Of a stretch of 64,000 nucleotides of DNA, positions 8,925 through 18,036 are shown one piece after another. This stretch comes from Arthrobacter sp. U41 (GTDB taxonomy: Bacteria; Actinomycetota; Actinomycetes; Actinomycetales; Micrococcaceae). The position numbers were made by a program, and so were the translations under genes. The DNA is taken from NCBI RefSeq assembly GCF_007679325.1, contig NZ_VEGI01000001.1, forward strand, positions 496,001-560,000, read 5' to 3'. Each line of letters starts with the position of its first letter. Within the stretch, counting starts at the first letter, position 1. Under the pieces are notes generated by a model, which saw only the letters and a program-made list of their open reading frames with translations, made no database searches and had not been told where the DNA came from.

Positions 8925-10485
8925 TCTCCTTGAGCGGCTTGGCGGCCCGGCGTCCGCTGACGGATTCGGTCCAGATGCCGGCCTTGCGCTCGGCTTCGAG
9001 CTCGGCGCGGGCGGCGGCCTTGGCCTCGCGGCGTTCGATCTGCTCGTCGCGCTTCTGTCCGCGGGTGGGGCGGTCGCCGATGTCCGCGAAGCGTACGTCG
9101 GTGCCGCGCGGCGCGGCCAGCAGTTCGGCGCCGGCCATCATGGTGGGCTCCCAGTCGAAGACGACGCCGTCATCCTCGCCGATGACCACCATGTCGCCGG
9201 GCTTGGCGCCCTGCTTGAAGAGTTCGTTTTCGACGCCGAGCTTGGCCAGGCGGTCCGCGAGGTAGCCGATGGCTTCCTCGTTGGTGAAGTCGGTCTGCTT
9301 GACCCAGCGCACGGGCTTCTCCCCCAGGACGCGGAACAGCGGCTCCAGGTTCTTCTCTTCGCGGCGGATCTTGAAGCCGGATTCGTTGACGGCGCGCGGC
9401 TTGAGGACCGGGGCCTGCACCTTCGGCGGGGCTGTGGCGACGGCGTCGCGGGCGGCCTGCACGATTTCGGCCATGGCGAAGCCGAGCTGGCGGAGGCCTT
9501 CGTGGCTGGTCGCCGAGATTTCGAAGACCCTGTAGCCGCGGGATTCGAGCTCGGGGCGGACGAATTCGGCCATGTCCTTGCCGTCCGGCAGGTCCACCTT
9601 GTTCAGGGCGACCAGGCGGGGGCGGTGGTTCAGGGGAACCACTTCGCCGTCGGAGCCCGCATAGCTCATGTCCACGGCGTACTTCTCCAGCTCGGCCTCG
9701 ATGACGGCAAGGTCGGAGAGCGGATCGCGGTCAGATTCGAGCGTGCCGCAGTCCAGGACGTGCACCAGGGCGGCGCAGCGCTCGACATGGCGCAGGAAGT
9801 GGTGGCCGAGGCCCTTGCCTTCGCTGGCACCTTCGATGAGTCCCGGGACGTCGGCGATGGTGAAGCGGACGTCGCCGGCCTGGACGACGCCCAGGTTCGG
9901 GATCAGGGTGGTGAACGGGTAGTCGGCGATCTTGGGCCGCGCGGCGGACATGGCCGCGATCAGGCTGGACTTGCCGGCGGACGGGAAGCCCACCAGGGCG
10001 ATGTCGGCGATGGACTTGAGTTCCAGGACAACATCACTGGATTCGCCTTCGATGCCGAGCAGCGCGAAGCCGGGGGCGCGGCGCTTCTGCGAGGACAGCG
10101 AGGCGTTGCCGAGGCCGCCGATACCGCCGGCTGCAGCAACGTATTCCGCGCCTTCGCTCACGAGGTCCGCGAGGACTTCGCCGGATTTGGACTTGACCAC
10201 GGTGCCAATCGGGACCGGAAGGATCAGTGTTTCGCCATGCTTGCCGGCGCGCCAGTCGCCCATTCCGGGGCCGCCGTTGGTGGCGTGGCGGTGCGGGGCG
10301 TGGTGGTAGTCAAGCAGGGTGGTGGTCTGCGGGTCCACGCGCAAGATGACGTCGCCGCCGTTGCCGCCGTTGCCGCCGTCGGGGCCGCCGAGCGGCTTGA
10401 ACTTCTCGCGGTGGACGGAGACACAACCGTGGCCGCCGGTACCGCCGGATACGTGCAGTACTACCCGGTCTACAAAGCTAGCCAC
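8896..10485 (-). CDS. obg: Obg-family GTPase (ObgE/CgtA)
   Basis: A 529-residue ribosome-assembly GTPase that binds the 50S subunit. The N-terminal glycine-rich Obg fold is clear ([35 protein letters not shown]). The G domain has the P-loop [20 protein letters not shown] (G3) and LNKVDLPDG (G4). The C-terminal OCT domain follows ([20 protein letters not shown]), with a charged tail of about 70 residues as in other actinobacteria. It follows rpmA, with a hairpin between them that may reduce read-through from the ribosomal protein genes. Confidence 0.98.
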   Translation of the reverse strand: MASFVDRVVLHVSGGTGGHGCVSVHREKFKPLGGPDGGNGGNGGDVILRVDPQTTTLLDYHHAPHRHATNGGPGMGDWRAGKHGETLILPVPIGTVVKSKSGEVLADLVSEGAEYVAAAGGIGGLGNASLSSQKRRAPGFALLGIEGESSDVVLELKSIADIALVGFPSAGKSSLIAAMSAARPKIADYPFTTLIPNLGVVQAGDVRFTIADVPGLIEGASEGKGLGHHFLRHVERCAALVHVLDCGTLESDRDPLSDLAVIEAELEKYAVDMSYAGSDGEVVPLNHRPRLVALNKVDLPDGKDMAEFVRPELESRGYRVFEISATSHEGLRQLGFAMAEIVQAARDAVATAPPKVQAPVLKPRAVNESGFKIRREEKNLEPLFRVLGEKPVRWVKQTDFTNEEAIGYLADRLAKLGVENELFKQGAKPGDMVVIGEDDGVVFDWEPTMMAGAELLAAPRGTDVRFADIGDRPTRGQKRDEQIERREAKAAARAELEAERKAGIWTESVSGRRAAKPLKESGLGATDDE

Positions 10486-10545
10486 GTGGATCTCCTCAGT
10501 GCTCTTCCCCGGGGTCCTAAGACGCCCAAGATGATTGTAATGCGG

Positions 10546-10587
10546 TTAAAACACCGGTGGAGCGGACCTAATGGCCCGCCCCACCGA
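10546..10587 (-). terminator. Hairpin/terminator between rpmA and obg
   Basis: Imperfect 15-bp GC-rich stem (arms about 10554-10568 and 10573-10587), followed on the minus strand by GTGTTTTAACC. It lies after rpmA and before obg and may act as a partial terminator that lowers expression of obg-proB-proA relative to the ribosomal proteins. Confidence 0.6.
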
Positions 10588-10601
10588 TTTAAGACTTGTT
10601 G

Positions 10602-10865
10602 TTACTCTGCAGCTGCAGCAGCCACAATGTTCACAACGCGACGACCGCGGCGGGTGCCGAATTCGACAGCGCCGGGGGTCAGGGCGAACAGGGTGTCGTC
10701 GCCGCCGCGGCCTACGCCGGCGCCCGGGTGGAAGTGGGTGCCACGCTGGCGGACGATGATCTCGCCTGCGGAAACTACCTGGCCGCCGAAGCGCTTGACG
10801 CCGAGGTACTGGGCGTTCGAGTCACGACCGTTGCGAGTGGAGCTCGCGCCTTTTTTATGTGCCAT
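10602..10865 (-). CDS. rpmA: 50S ribosomal protein L27
   Basis: An 87-residue L27. The N-terminus [16 protein letters not shown] is the peptidyl-transferase-proximal tail and has no Firmicutes-type cleaved extension. [20 protein letters not shown] is the family core. It starts 61 bp after rplU, the universal bacterial pairing. Confidence 0.99.
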   Translation of the reverse strand: MAHKKGASSTRNGRDSNAQYLGVKRFGGQVVSAGEIIVRQRGTHFHPGAGVGRGGDDTLFALTPGAVEFGTRRGRRVVNIVAAAAAE

Positions 10866-10926
10866 TTGGAAATGCCTGCCTTAAAATTCTGGGGAATCTG
10901 CTGAAAACCTGAACAGTAACGATTAG

Positions 10927-11247
10927 TTACTTGATACCGGTGATCTTGACCTTGGTCAATTCCTGACGGTGACCCTGGCGCTTCTTGTAGCCGGTCTTGT
11001 TCTTGAACTTCTGGATGACGATCTTGGGACCACGGAGGTCCTCAAGGATCTCAGCCGTAACCTTTACCTTGGCCAGGTCCGAAGCTGCAGACGTGACCTT
11101 GTCACCGTCTACCAGGAGCAGTGCGGGCAACTCAAAGGTGCTGCCGGCTCCACCGGGGACGCGGTTCAGGGTAACGAAGTCTCCAACGGAAACCTTCTCT
11201 TGGCGGCCGCCTGCGCGGACAATCGCGTACACCACTGGGGAACTCAC
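10927..11247 (-). CDS. rplU: 50S ribosomal protein L21
   Basis: A 106-residue L21 with the N-terminal [19 protein letters not shown] and the C-terminal signature [20 protein letters not shown], which binds 23S rRNA. The full length fits the family. It is the first gene of the rplU-rpmA-obg run. About 335 bp lie upstream before the thiD-tenA 3' end, holding a candidate promoter and a long leader. Confidence 0.99.
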   Translation of the reverse strand: MSSPVVYAIVRAGGRQEKVSVGDFVTLNRVPGGAGSTFELPALLLVDGDKVTSAASDLAKVKVTAEILEDLRGPKIVIQKFKNKTGYKKRQGHRQELTKVKITGIK

Positions 11248-11440
11248 TTCTCTCGACGTTTATTACTAGATTTGCGTGCGGAACCTGGGTCCAATGTGTT
11301 TGGTCCGGCTCACGCTGTGCCTCTACGCCGGTGGATTCCCCGGGGGAACCCATGAGCTATCCCGTGGACAATCGCACCCGAAATCGGGCGGAGAGTCCTC
11401 AAGGTCATAACCCAAGTGTTGGCGTAAGCACCGAAGGTCT

Positions 11441-11470
11441 AGACTACGCTAATTTTGCCTTCGGCCGCAA
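11441..11470 (-). promoter_or_regulatory. Candidate rplU promoter
   Basis: On the minus strand TTGCGG (-35-like) and TAGTCT (-10-like) are separated by 18 bp. This implies an rplU leader of close to 190 nt. Such leaders can bind ribosomal protein, but no known L21 leader structure was recognised here. Confidence 0.35.
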
Positions 11471-11582
11471 ATGAGGCTGGTTCCGGAGTGAGGTACGTGA
11501 TAGGCGCCACTCTGTATGGACAGAGCCTGCCGCAACGAGTTCCGGAACCGTGCCCACCTATCGTACAGGCTCCCCCCGGCCG

Positions 11583-11727
11583 CCAGGGTCAGGCGTGCAG
11601 CCGCGGCGCGTCGAAAAAGTCCACCTCGTAGCGGGCGGACTGCCGGAAAGCCAGGGTCAGGCGTGCAGCCGCGGCGCGTCGAAGAAGTCCACCTCGTAGC
11701 GGGCGGACTGCCGGAAAGCCAGGGTCA
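11583..11727. repeat. 68-bp tandem duplication at the 3' end of thiD-tenA
   Basis: Two adjacent 68-bp copies (11583-11650 and 11651-11718) differ at one base (AAAAAG versus AAGAAG) and are followed by 9 bases of a third copy. The functional stop codon of thiD-tenA lies in the second copy at 11657-11659. The first copy is therefore downstream of the gene and untranslated in that frame. Confidence 0.97.
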
Positions 11728-13267
11728 TGGCGTCCCGCTCCCCCGCCGAGGCCGCCCGCGCCGCGGCGTCGGTGTACGCAATGGCCTGCCGCGTGGCGGC
11801 GGCGAAGTCCTCGTCCGCGTAGGTGGCCAGCCACACGGCGTAGGGATGCGCCTCCGGGGCTCCCGCGGCGAGGAACCGCGCGTGCAGGGACTCCCCGACC
11901 TCGGCGTAGAGCCAAAAGCACGGGAGCACGGCGGCCACCAGCACCCCGTAGCTGCCGGAGACCGAGGCGGCCACCAGGTGGTCCACATACGATTTGGTGA
12001 CGGGTCCGGTGGTCACCGGGGCCGGACGGGTGCTCAGCCAGGTCCGGTGCAGCTCCGACTCCACCTCGAGGCAGTTCTGCGCGGAGCGGGCCCAGAAGAG
12101 CTGCTCGGCCTCGGTGGGTGCGATGGCAGCGGCACGGGCCAGCACCCGGGAATAGCCGTTGAGGTAGAGGGCGTCCTGGCTGAGGTAGTAGGCGAATTCC
12201 TTCTCCGGCAGGGATCCGTCGGCGAGGCCCCTGATGAAGTCCAGTCCGTAGATCGCTTCAAGGTCAGCGGCGGCGGCTTCCCGGAGCGCGACGGCGAACT
12301 CACCTTCGGCCGGTTCCCTCGCGATGGTGCCATGGGCCTGGGTGTGCTGCTGGACGTGGTGGAAGTGATGGACCGGGCCGTTGCCGGTTCCGACGTCGAG
12401 CGCCCCAGAGGCGCGCAGCGCCTCCCGCAGCCAGGGCTTGACCTCGCGGAGCGCGGCCTCCCAGTCCCCGTACCCCGCGTTAGCCTGCAGGGTATTTCTG
12501 GCCTGCACGGTGGCGATCGCCGAGGACAGCGAGCACCCGGTGCCATGGCTGTTACGGGTACGCACCCGCTCCCCCGGCACCACGATGACGTCCCGCGCCA
12601 GGAGCCCTACAGTGTTGACCAGCGCATCGGGGCACCCGTCACCAGCGTTGGCGCCGGCGCCGCTGCCGCCGTCGAGGTGGCCGCCCTTCACGAGGACCGT
12701 GGTGCCGGTCCGGGCGGCGAGCCTCTTGCCCTGGTCCAGCGCCCCGGCCCAGTCCACGGCGGCCGGTTCTCCCAGCAGGACCGCGAGTTCGGCGAGGTTG
12801 GGCGTGATCAGGTCCGCGAGCGGCAGCAGCGCATGCAGCGCCGCCTCATCCGCTTCCTGCAGCAGCCGGTCGCCGCTCGTCGCCACCATCACGGGATCCA
12901 GGACCACGACGCCGGGGCGGGACTTCGCCAGCCAGCTGCGGACCGCGTCGATCACGGATGCGTCCCCCAGCATCCCGATTTTGACGGCGTCGATGGTGAT
13001 GTCCTGGCTGAGGGCTTCCAGCTGGGCGGTCAGGAAGGCCGCGGGCGGGACGTGGACGGCGCGGACGCCGCGGGTGTTTTGGGCGGTCAGGGCGGTGATG
13101 GCCGCCATGCCGTAGCCGCCGTGTGCGGCGATGCTTTTGAGGTCGGCCTGGATCCCCGCGCCGCCGGAGGGGTCGGAGCCGGCGATGGCCAGCACCCGCG
13201 GGATCCGGGGCGCCAGCAGGGCAGGGACAGGCGGAAGAAACGATGAGGCGGTGGTCAAGAGAGACAT
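11657..13267 (-). CDS. thiD: ThiD-TenA fusion: HMP/HMP-P kinase plus aminopyrimidine aminohydrolase
   Basis: A 536-residue bifunctional thiamin enzyme. Residues about 24-275 are ThiD (VLAIAGSDPSGGAGIQADLK; late GERVRTRNSHGTGCSLSSA), which phosphorylates hydroxymethylpyrimidine and its phosphate. Residues about 320-536 are TenA (FAYYLSQDALYLNGYSRVLA; the catalytic-cysteine segment VLPCFWLYAEVGE), which salvages degraded thiamin. ThiD-TenA fusions are known. A TPP riboswitch lies directly upstream. The ATG at 13267 has its GAAGGG Shine-Dalgarno directly abutting it. A TTG at 13258 has the normal 9-nt spacing and may be the real start. The gene interrupts the usual rne-rplU neighbourhood. Confidence 0.95.
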   Translation of the reverse strand: MSLLTTASSFLPPVPALLAPRIPRVLAIAGSDPSGGAGIQADLKSIAAHGGYGMAAITALTAQNTRGVRAVHVPPAAFLTAQLEALSQDITIDAVKIGMLGDASVIDAVRSWLAKSRPGVVVLDPVMVATSGDRLLQEADEAALHALLPLADLITPNLAELAVLLGEPAAVDWAGALDQGKRLAARTGTTVLVKGGHLDGGSGAGANAGDGCPDALVNTVGLLARDVIVVPGERVRTRNSHGTGCSLSSAIATVQARNTLQANAGYGDWEAALREVKPWLREALRASGALDVGTGNGPVHHFHHVQQHTQAHGTIAREPAEGEFAVALREAAAADLEAIYGLDFIRGLADGSLPEKEFAYYLSQDALYLNGYSRVLARAAAIAPTEAEQLFWARSAQNCLEVESELHRTWLSTRPAPVTTGPVTKSYVDHLVAASVSGSYGVLVAAVLPCFWLYAEVGESLHARFLAAGAPEAHPYAVWLATYADEDFAAATRQAIAYTDAAARAASAGERDAMTLAFRQSARYEVDFFDAPRLHA

Positions 13268-13352
13268 CCCTTCGCCGGTGCTAGCCGGACAGGTTCAACG
13301 GGTCTGGATCTCAGCCGGCCCGATGCGCGGCACCCCGTGTCTGGGATCCACC
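13266..13352 (-). ncRNA. TPP (THI-box) riboswitch
   Basis: The minus strand carries the THI-box blocks in order: ACGGGGTGCC, GGCTGAGA, ACCC, GTTGAACCTGT, CACCGGCGAAGGGAT. P1 is formed by ATCCC (13347-13343) and GGGAT (13270-13266). The 3' P1 strand contains the AT of the annotated ATG and abuts the GAAGGG ribosome site, so TPP binding should block translation start of thiD-tenA directly. Confidence 0.95.
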
Positions 13353-13465
13353 CTAGCCGGATGCCTTAACGAAGTCGCGGGCACGGCCCGAACCGGGCGT
13401 AATGCTACGCCGGCCGGACCGCACCCGCGGCCTTGCTGAAGTTTTCCGCTGCTGGAGCTCCGTTG

Positions 13466-16400
13466 CTAGAGTTCCGAGGCCGGAACGCCGACACCGAGGA
13501 TGATCGGTTCACTGGCGGCCGGTTTGGCCGCGGGCGTCGTTGCGGCCGGGACCTTGGCCTCGTGCACTGAAACGGCTGCGGCCTGCGGCGATTCCTGGCG
13601 CTGTTCCACGGAGGTCTCATTCGCTGCACCCTGGGCGCGGCTGGCGCTCCGGTTGCGGCGGCCGCGGCGGGCACGGGAGGTACCTGCCACGGATTCGGCC
13701 TCGGTCTGTGAACCCGGCGCCTGGGCGGCACGTCCCGGTCCGGTTCCACCGGTGCGCGCCGGAGCGGCCGTCGCCGCCCGGCCCGCCTGTTCACGTGTAC
13801 CCGGTTCGCGTGTTGCCGGTTCACGTGTTGCCTGTTCGCGTGTAGCCGGGGCCTTGGCTTCCTCGGTTTCACCCAGGTTCGCGAAGGCCTCGGTCAGCAG
13901 GTCCAGCGTCAGCGCAGGCGAACTGGCCTCGTCCGCGTGCTCCACGAAGGGCAGGGCGACCTGCTCGCCGCCGAACGTCAGCACGGCGGCGGGGCGTCCG
14001 GCTGCTTCCTCGGACGCGGCCAGGTCCACAGCTGCCTCGACAGCGGCTTCAACGGCTGCCTCGCGGGCTTCGGCGTCGGCAGCGGTACCGGCTTCTTCGT
14101 CGTGCAGGTGGGCGGCGTGCGCCGCTGCTGCGATGTTCGCCAGCGCGGCGCGGGTTGCCTCGGCCTTGGCGTGGCGCTCAGCTTCGGTGGGCTCGGCGTG
14201 CACGGCTGCCGGGGCGGACTGCACGTCCGTGCCCTGGCCTCCCCTGCCGCGGCGGCGGCTCTTGCGTTCGGTCCGCGCGGCCGGCTGCTGCTCGGTCCGC
14301 GGGACGTGGTGCTCGGCGGCCACTACGTTGGCGCGGCGGTGTTCCACCGGCTCGTCGTGGGTGACGATGCCGCGGCCGGCGCAGGTTTCGCACTGTTCGC
14401 CGAAGACTTCCAGCAGTCCGGTGCCCATCCGCTTGCGCGTCATCTGCACGAGGCCCAGCGAGGTCACCTCCGCCACCTGATGCTTGGTCCGGTCCCGGCC
14501 CAGGCACTCCACCATGCGGCGCAGCACCAGGTCACGGTTGGACTCGAGCACCATGTCGATGAAGTCGATGACGATAATGCCGCCGATATCGCGCAGGCGC
14601 AGTTGCCGGACGACTTCCTCGGCAGCTTCCAGGTTGTTCTTGGTGACGGTTTCCTCAAGGTTGCCGCCGCTGCCGGTGAACTTGCCGGTGTTGACGTCCA
14701 CCACGGTCATGGCTTCGGTGCGGTCGATCACGAGGGAGCCGCCGGAGGGCAGGAAGACCTTGCGGTCCAGGGCCTTGTGGATCTGCTCGTCGATGCGCCA
14801 GGCAGCGAAGATGTCCGTGTCCTTGGTCCACTTTTCCAGCCGGCCCACGAGGTCGGGGGCCACGTAGGTGACGTAGGCCTCGATGGTGTCCCAGGCTTCC
14901 TCGCCGGAGACGATCAGCTTGGAGAAGTCCTCATTGAAGACGTCACGGACCACCTTGATGGTCAGATCGGGTTCGCCGTAGAGCAGCTCGGGGGCGAGGA
15001 TCTTCGTCGAGGTCGACTGTCCCTCGATGCCTTCCCACTGGGCGCGGAGGCGGTTGATGTCATGCGTGAGCTCTTCCTCGGACGCACCCTCGGCGGCGGT
15101 GCGGACAATGACGCCAGCATCTTCCGGCAGGCGGTCCTTGAGGATCCGCTTCAGGCGGTTGCGTTCGACGTCGGGCAGCTTGCGGGAGATTCCGGTCATG
15201 GAACCGCCGGGAACGTACACGAGGTACCGGCCGGGCAGGGAGATCTGGCTGGTGAGGCGGGCGCCCTTGTGGCCGACCGGGTCCTTGGTGACCTGGACCA
15301 GCACGGAGTCGCCGGACTTCAGCGCGTTTTCGATCCGGCGCTGCTTGCCCTCGAGGTTCACGGATTCCCAGTTGACTTCACCGGCGTAGAGCACGGCGTT
15401 GCGGCCGCGTCCGATGTCGACGAAGGCGGCTTCCATCGACGGCAGCACGTTCTGGACCTTGCCCAGGTACACGTTGCCGATCAGGGAATCCTGCTGGGTC
15501 TTCGAGACGAAGTGCTCGGCCAGGACGCCGTCCTCGAGGACGCCGATCTGGATTCTGTCGTCGCGCTGGCGGACGATCATCTGGCGGTCCACGGATTCGC
15601 GCCGGGCGAGGAACTCAGCCTCGGTGATGACGGTGCGGCGGCGGCCGGTATCGCGGGATTCGCGGCGGCGCTGCTTCTTCGCCTCCAGTCGGGTGGAACC
15701 CTTGAGGGACGTGACGCGGTTGTTGACCGGGGCCTCGGCGGCCGCACGGGGCGCGCGGACACGGGTCACGGTGTTGGGCGGATCGTTGTCTTCCCCGCCG
15801 GTTAGTTCGAGGTCCTGGTCGCCGCGGCGGCGGCGGCGACGGCGGCGCGAGGTCACGCCGTCCTCAAGCGTCCCCTCGGAGCGTTCATCCGCTTCATCCG
15901 CTTCGTCTCCGCTGCCTTCGGCGGAATCGCTGTCGGCACCGGATTCGCCGTCGGACCCGCGGCTGCTGCGTCCGCGGCGTCCGCGGCTGCGACGACGACG
16001 GCGGCTTCCGGCGTCCTCGCCGTCACCTTCCTCGCCCTCTTCTTCCTCAGCCTCTGCGACGGCGGCGGCCGGTGCCGGGCGCACGACGGCGTTCAGGTCG
16101 GGCGCCTGGAAGATCATCGACGTGACCGCTCCGGGCTCCAGGAACAGCGAGGCGGCGGCGGAAGGCGCTTCGGCCGGCGATGCTGTGGCTTCTGTTGCTG
16201 CAGGTGCAGCGGTTTCTGTTGCTTCCGGTGTCTGCGCGGCGGCGTCCGCGGCCGGGGCCACGTTCGGGGTTTCGGCAGCGGGGACTTCAGCGGCAGCGGC
16301 TTCAGCGGCAGCGACGTCAGCGGCTTCAGCGACAGGGACCTCAGCGGCAGGGGCGGCGGCCTTGGCGCGGCTCGCGCGGCGGCGGACCGGCTTCTCAACG

Positions 16401-16792
16401 GGAGCTTCGGCGGCCTCTGCTGCCGGCGCCTCAACTACGGGCGCCTCAACTACGGGTGCCTCAGCTGCCGGCGCCTCGACGGCGGCAGCTGCGGTGTCAT
16501 CAGCGAAGGCCGGCAGGAGTTCGGCCGGTTCTGCTACCTTGCGGGCCCGGGTGCGGCGTGCGGGGGCCTTGGCTTTGGCTTCGGGGGCGGGCGCCTCTGC
16601 GGCGGCTGCTGCATCCGGCTCGTCGACTGCGTCCGGCGCGGCCTCTGCTGCGGCGTCCTTCTTAGGCAGGGCCTTGCGGCGGGTCCGGACCGGCCGCTTC
16701 GGCGGTAGGGCCACAGCCGCCTCTGCCGTTGCTACTGCTTCGTCGGCAACAAGAGAATCTCCGTTACCCGTGACAACCTGGTCATTATCCAT
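13466..16792 (-). CDS. rne: Ribonuclease E/G family endoribonuclease
   Basis: A 1108-residue actinobacterial RNase E/G, which cuts single-stranded A/U-rich RNA in mRNA decay and rRNA/tRNA processing. The first roughly 350 residues are Ala/Pro/Glu-rich with a tandem VEAP repeat and Arg-rich patches. The S1 domain is near residue 430 (GNVYLGKVQNVLPSMEAAFV). The catalytic DNase I-like domain has the metal-binding Asp motifs VVDVNTGKFTG (about 697) and IVIDFIDM (about 744). The Zn-link Cys pair is CETC (about 800). Disordered A/E/R-rich sequence follows. The central catalytic core with long N- and C-terminal arms is the known actinobacterial arrangement. Confidence 0.96.
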   Translation of the reverse strand: MDNDQVVTGNGDSLVADEAVATAEAAVALPPKRPVRTRRKALPKKDAAAEAAPDAVDEPDAAAAAEAPAPEAKAKAPARRTRARKVAEPAELLPAFADDTAAAAVEAPAAEAPVVEAPVVEAPAAEAAEAPVEKPVRRRASRAKAAAPAAEVPVAEAADVAAAEAAAAEVPAAETPNVAPAADAAAQTPEATETAAPAATEATASPAEAPSAAASLFLEPGAVTSMIFQAPDLNAVVRPAPAAAVAEAEEEEGEEGDGEDAGSRRRRRSRGRRGRSSRGSDGESGADSDSAEGSGDEADEADERSEGTLEDGVTSRRRRRRRRGDQDLELTGGEDNDPPNTVTRVRAPRAAAEAPVNNRVTSLKGSTRLEAKKQRRRESRDTGRRRTVITEAEFLARRESVDRQMIVRQRDDRIQIGVLEDGVLAEHFVSKTQQDSLIGNVYLGKVQNVLPSMEAAFVDIGRGRNAVLYAGEVNWESVNLEGKQRRIENALKSGDSVLVQVTKDPVGHKGARLTSQISLPGRYLVYVPGGSMTGISRKLPDVERNRLKRILKDRLPEDAGVIVRTAAEGASEEELTHDINRLRAQWEGIEGQSTSTKILAPELLYGEPDLTIKVVRDVFNEDFSKLIVSGEEAWDTIEAYVTYVAPDLVGRLEKWTKDTDIFAAWRIDEQIHKALDRKVFLPSGGSLVIDRTEAMTVVDVNTGKFTGSGGNLEETVTKNNLEAAEEVVRQLRLRDIGGIIVIDFIDMVLESNRDLVLRRMVECLGRDRTKHQVAEVTSLGLVQMTRKRMGTGLLEVFGEQCETCAGRGIVTHDEPVEHRRANVVAAEHHVPRTEQQPAARTERKSRRRGRGGQGTDVQSAPAAVHAEPTEAERHAKAEATRAALANIAAAAHAAHLHDEEAGTAADAEAREAAVEAAVEAAVDLAASEEAAGRPAAVLTFGGEQVALPFVEHADEASSPALTLDLLTEAFANLGETEEAKAPATREQATREPATREPGTREQAGRAATAAPARTGGTGPGRAAQAPGSQTEAESVAGTSRARRGRRNRSASRAQGAANETSVEQRQESPQAAAVSVHEAKVPAATTPAAKPAASEPIILGVGVPASEL

Positions 16793-17261
16793 ATGTGGCG
16801 ATGCTCCTGCCCCTGGCGTGCCGCCACATCCGGCACCCGTTGGGGCAAATATTTGTCAGCACCCGCAGGCATTGACAGAAGTCAATTGGATACCCTCAGG
16901 TTCGCACCGGCAGTGGGGTGCGGCAGCCCTGGAGGGCCGGCGGAATTGTTCTGAAACCCGTTGATCTACACGCCACAACCAGGTGCCGTCCAATGGCATT
17001 GCGGGACAGCCTGGATCAGAGGATCCGTAGCTCCCTGCTCATCATTGGCGGTCTTGGGAACAAAGTCGCCGGACCGGGACCCGGATGTGGATCGGGTTCC
17101 AGCCACGATCATTGTCTCACAGGAGCCGTCAAAGCAGGCGTAAGCAAGGCATCCGGACCGCACTGTGGCAACGAATCCCCGGGGAAGGCACCAGCCTTCC
17201 CCGGCTTCGTCCAGTCACCGGCGATAGAATCGGATCAGTTGCACCGACCCGAAGGACTTTC
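16793..17261. other. Intergenic region between divergent rne and VKOR genes
   Basis: About 470 bp with no convincing gene. It must hold both promoters. A TTGACAGAAGTCAA inverted repeat lies at about 16873-16886. A perfect 11-bp hairpin (17179-17204) lies before the VKOR gene, without a T-run. A 65-codon minus-strand frame here has no family match and is not called. Confidence 0.6.
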
Positions 17262-17933
17262 ATGCCCAGCATCTCCAGCACCACCGGCGAGGCAGCCCCG
17301 CAGCGCGAAGACACCAGCCCGTCCGCTGCGGAACGGCCGCTGCCCCCGATGACCCGCGACCGGCCATTCGCGTGGCTCCTGCTCATCACCGGCGTCGTCG
17401 GCTGGCTCGCTTCGGGAGCCCTCGTGCTGGAAAAGCTTGAGGTTCTCAAGGATCCCAGCCATGTGACCGTGTGCGATGTGAACCCCTGGATCTCCTGCGG
17501 CCAGGTGATGCAGACCTGGCAGGGCTCGGTATTCGGGTTCCCCAACATGTTCATGGGCATTGTGGCCTTTGCCGTCATTATCACCACGGCGATGGGGATG
17601 CTCGCGGGCGCCAGATTCGCCCACTGGTACTGGCTGGGCCTGCAGACCGGCGTGACCCTGGGCTTCGCGTTTGTAGTGTGGCTCTGGTCGCAGGCGCTGT
17701 ACTCCATCCACATCCTGTGCCCGTTCTGCATGGTGGTATGGGTCGCGATGATTCCGTTGTTCGTCTGGGTCACGGTCCGCAATGTGAGCCACGGTGTGAT
17801 CCGGCTGCCCGAGGGCCCCACGAGGATCCTGGGCGACTCCGGCTGGATCATCACGGCGCTGCTCTACGTCGCCGTCATCGCCACGATCTTCTTCGCCTTC
17901 ATCCAGGTCTTCATCGGGACCTCCGGCTACTGA
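17262..17933 (+). CDS. Vitamin K epoxide reductase (VKOR) family membrane protein
   Basis: VKOR proteins reoxidise or support thiol-disulfide exchange at the membrane using quinone. The chosen ATG at 17262 follows GAAGG at a 6-nt spacing; the open frame extends further upstream but has no better start. The 223-residue product has five predicted membrane helices. The loop cysteines are in VCDVNPWISCGQ (about residues 70 and 79), and the redox CxxC is ILCPFCMVV (about 153-156). PNMFMGIVAFA is a typical family helix. The gene stands alone on the plus strand between rne and ndk. No fused thioredoxin domain or neighbouring DsbA partner is visible. Confidence 0.93.
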   Translation: MPSISSTTGEAAPQREDTSPSAAERPLPPMTRDRPFAWLLLITGVVGWLASGALVLEKLEVLKDPSHVTVCDVNPWISCGQVMQTWQGSVFGFPNMFMGIVAFAVIITTAMGMLAGARFAHWYWLGLQTGVTLGFAFVVWLWSQALYSIHILCPFCMVVWVAMIPLFVWVTVRNVSHGVIRLPEGPTRILGDSGWIITALLYVAVIATIFFAFIQVFIGTSGY

Positions 17934-17952
17934 GGAGACAGCCCCCGGTTAA

Positions 17953-18020
17953 CCGCCGCGAGGTGACAGTTAAGGCCCATGTTCACGTTGAACATGGGCC
18001 TTAACTGTCACCTCGGCGGG
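17953..18020. terminator. Long intergenic hairpin between VKOR and ndk
   Basis: Perfect 26-bp stem (17960-17985 with 17989-18014) with a 3-nt loop, extended by 6 bp after a 2-nt bulge. It lies between two convergent genes and may end transcription in both directions, though it lacks a T-run. It shares CAGTTAAGGCC with the hairpins near 38.7 and 63.4 kb. Confidence 0.75.
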
Positions 18021-18036
18021 AGGGTGGGTCCGGGAG

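Noticed and set aside
8365..10884. 839-codon plus-strand open frame
   Set aside because: Covers proB, obg and rpmA on the opposite strand; shadow of high-GC coding.
11589..11921. Short minus-strand frame ending in the TenA C-terminal peptide
   Set aside because: It is created by the 68-bp duplication and is out of frame with TenA upstream; not a separate gene.
11516..13246. 576-codon plus-strand open frame
   Set aside because: It is antisense to thiD-tenA, has no domain pattern, and its composition (Gly/Arg/Val-rich) is what a GC-rich third-position shadow gives.
13937..15805. 622-codon plus-strand open frame opposite rne
   Set aside because: Antisense shadow of the catalytic RNase E core; the rne frame has all family motifs.
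16966..17163. 65-codon minus-strand frame between rne and VKOR
   Set aside because: No family resemblance and no ribosome site; a chance frame is more likely.
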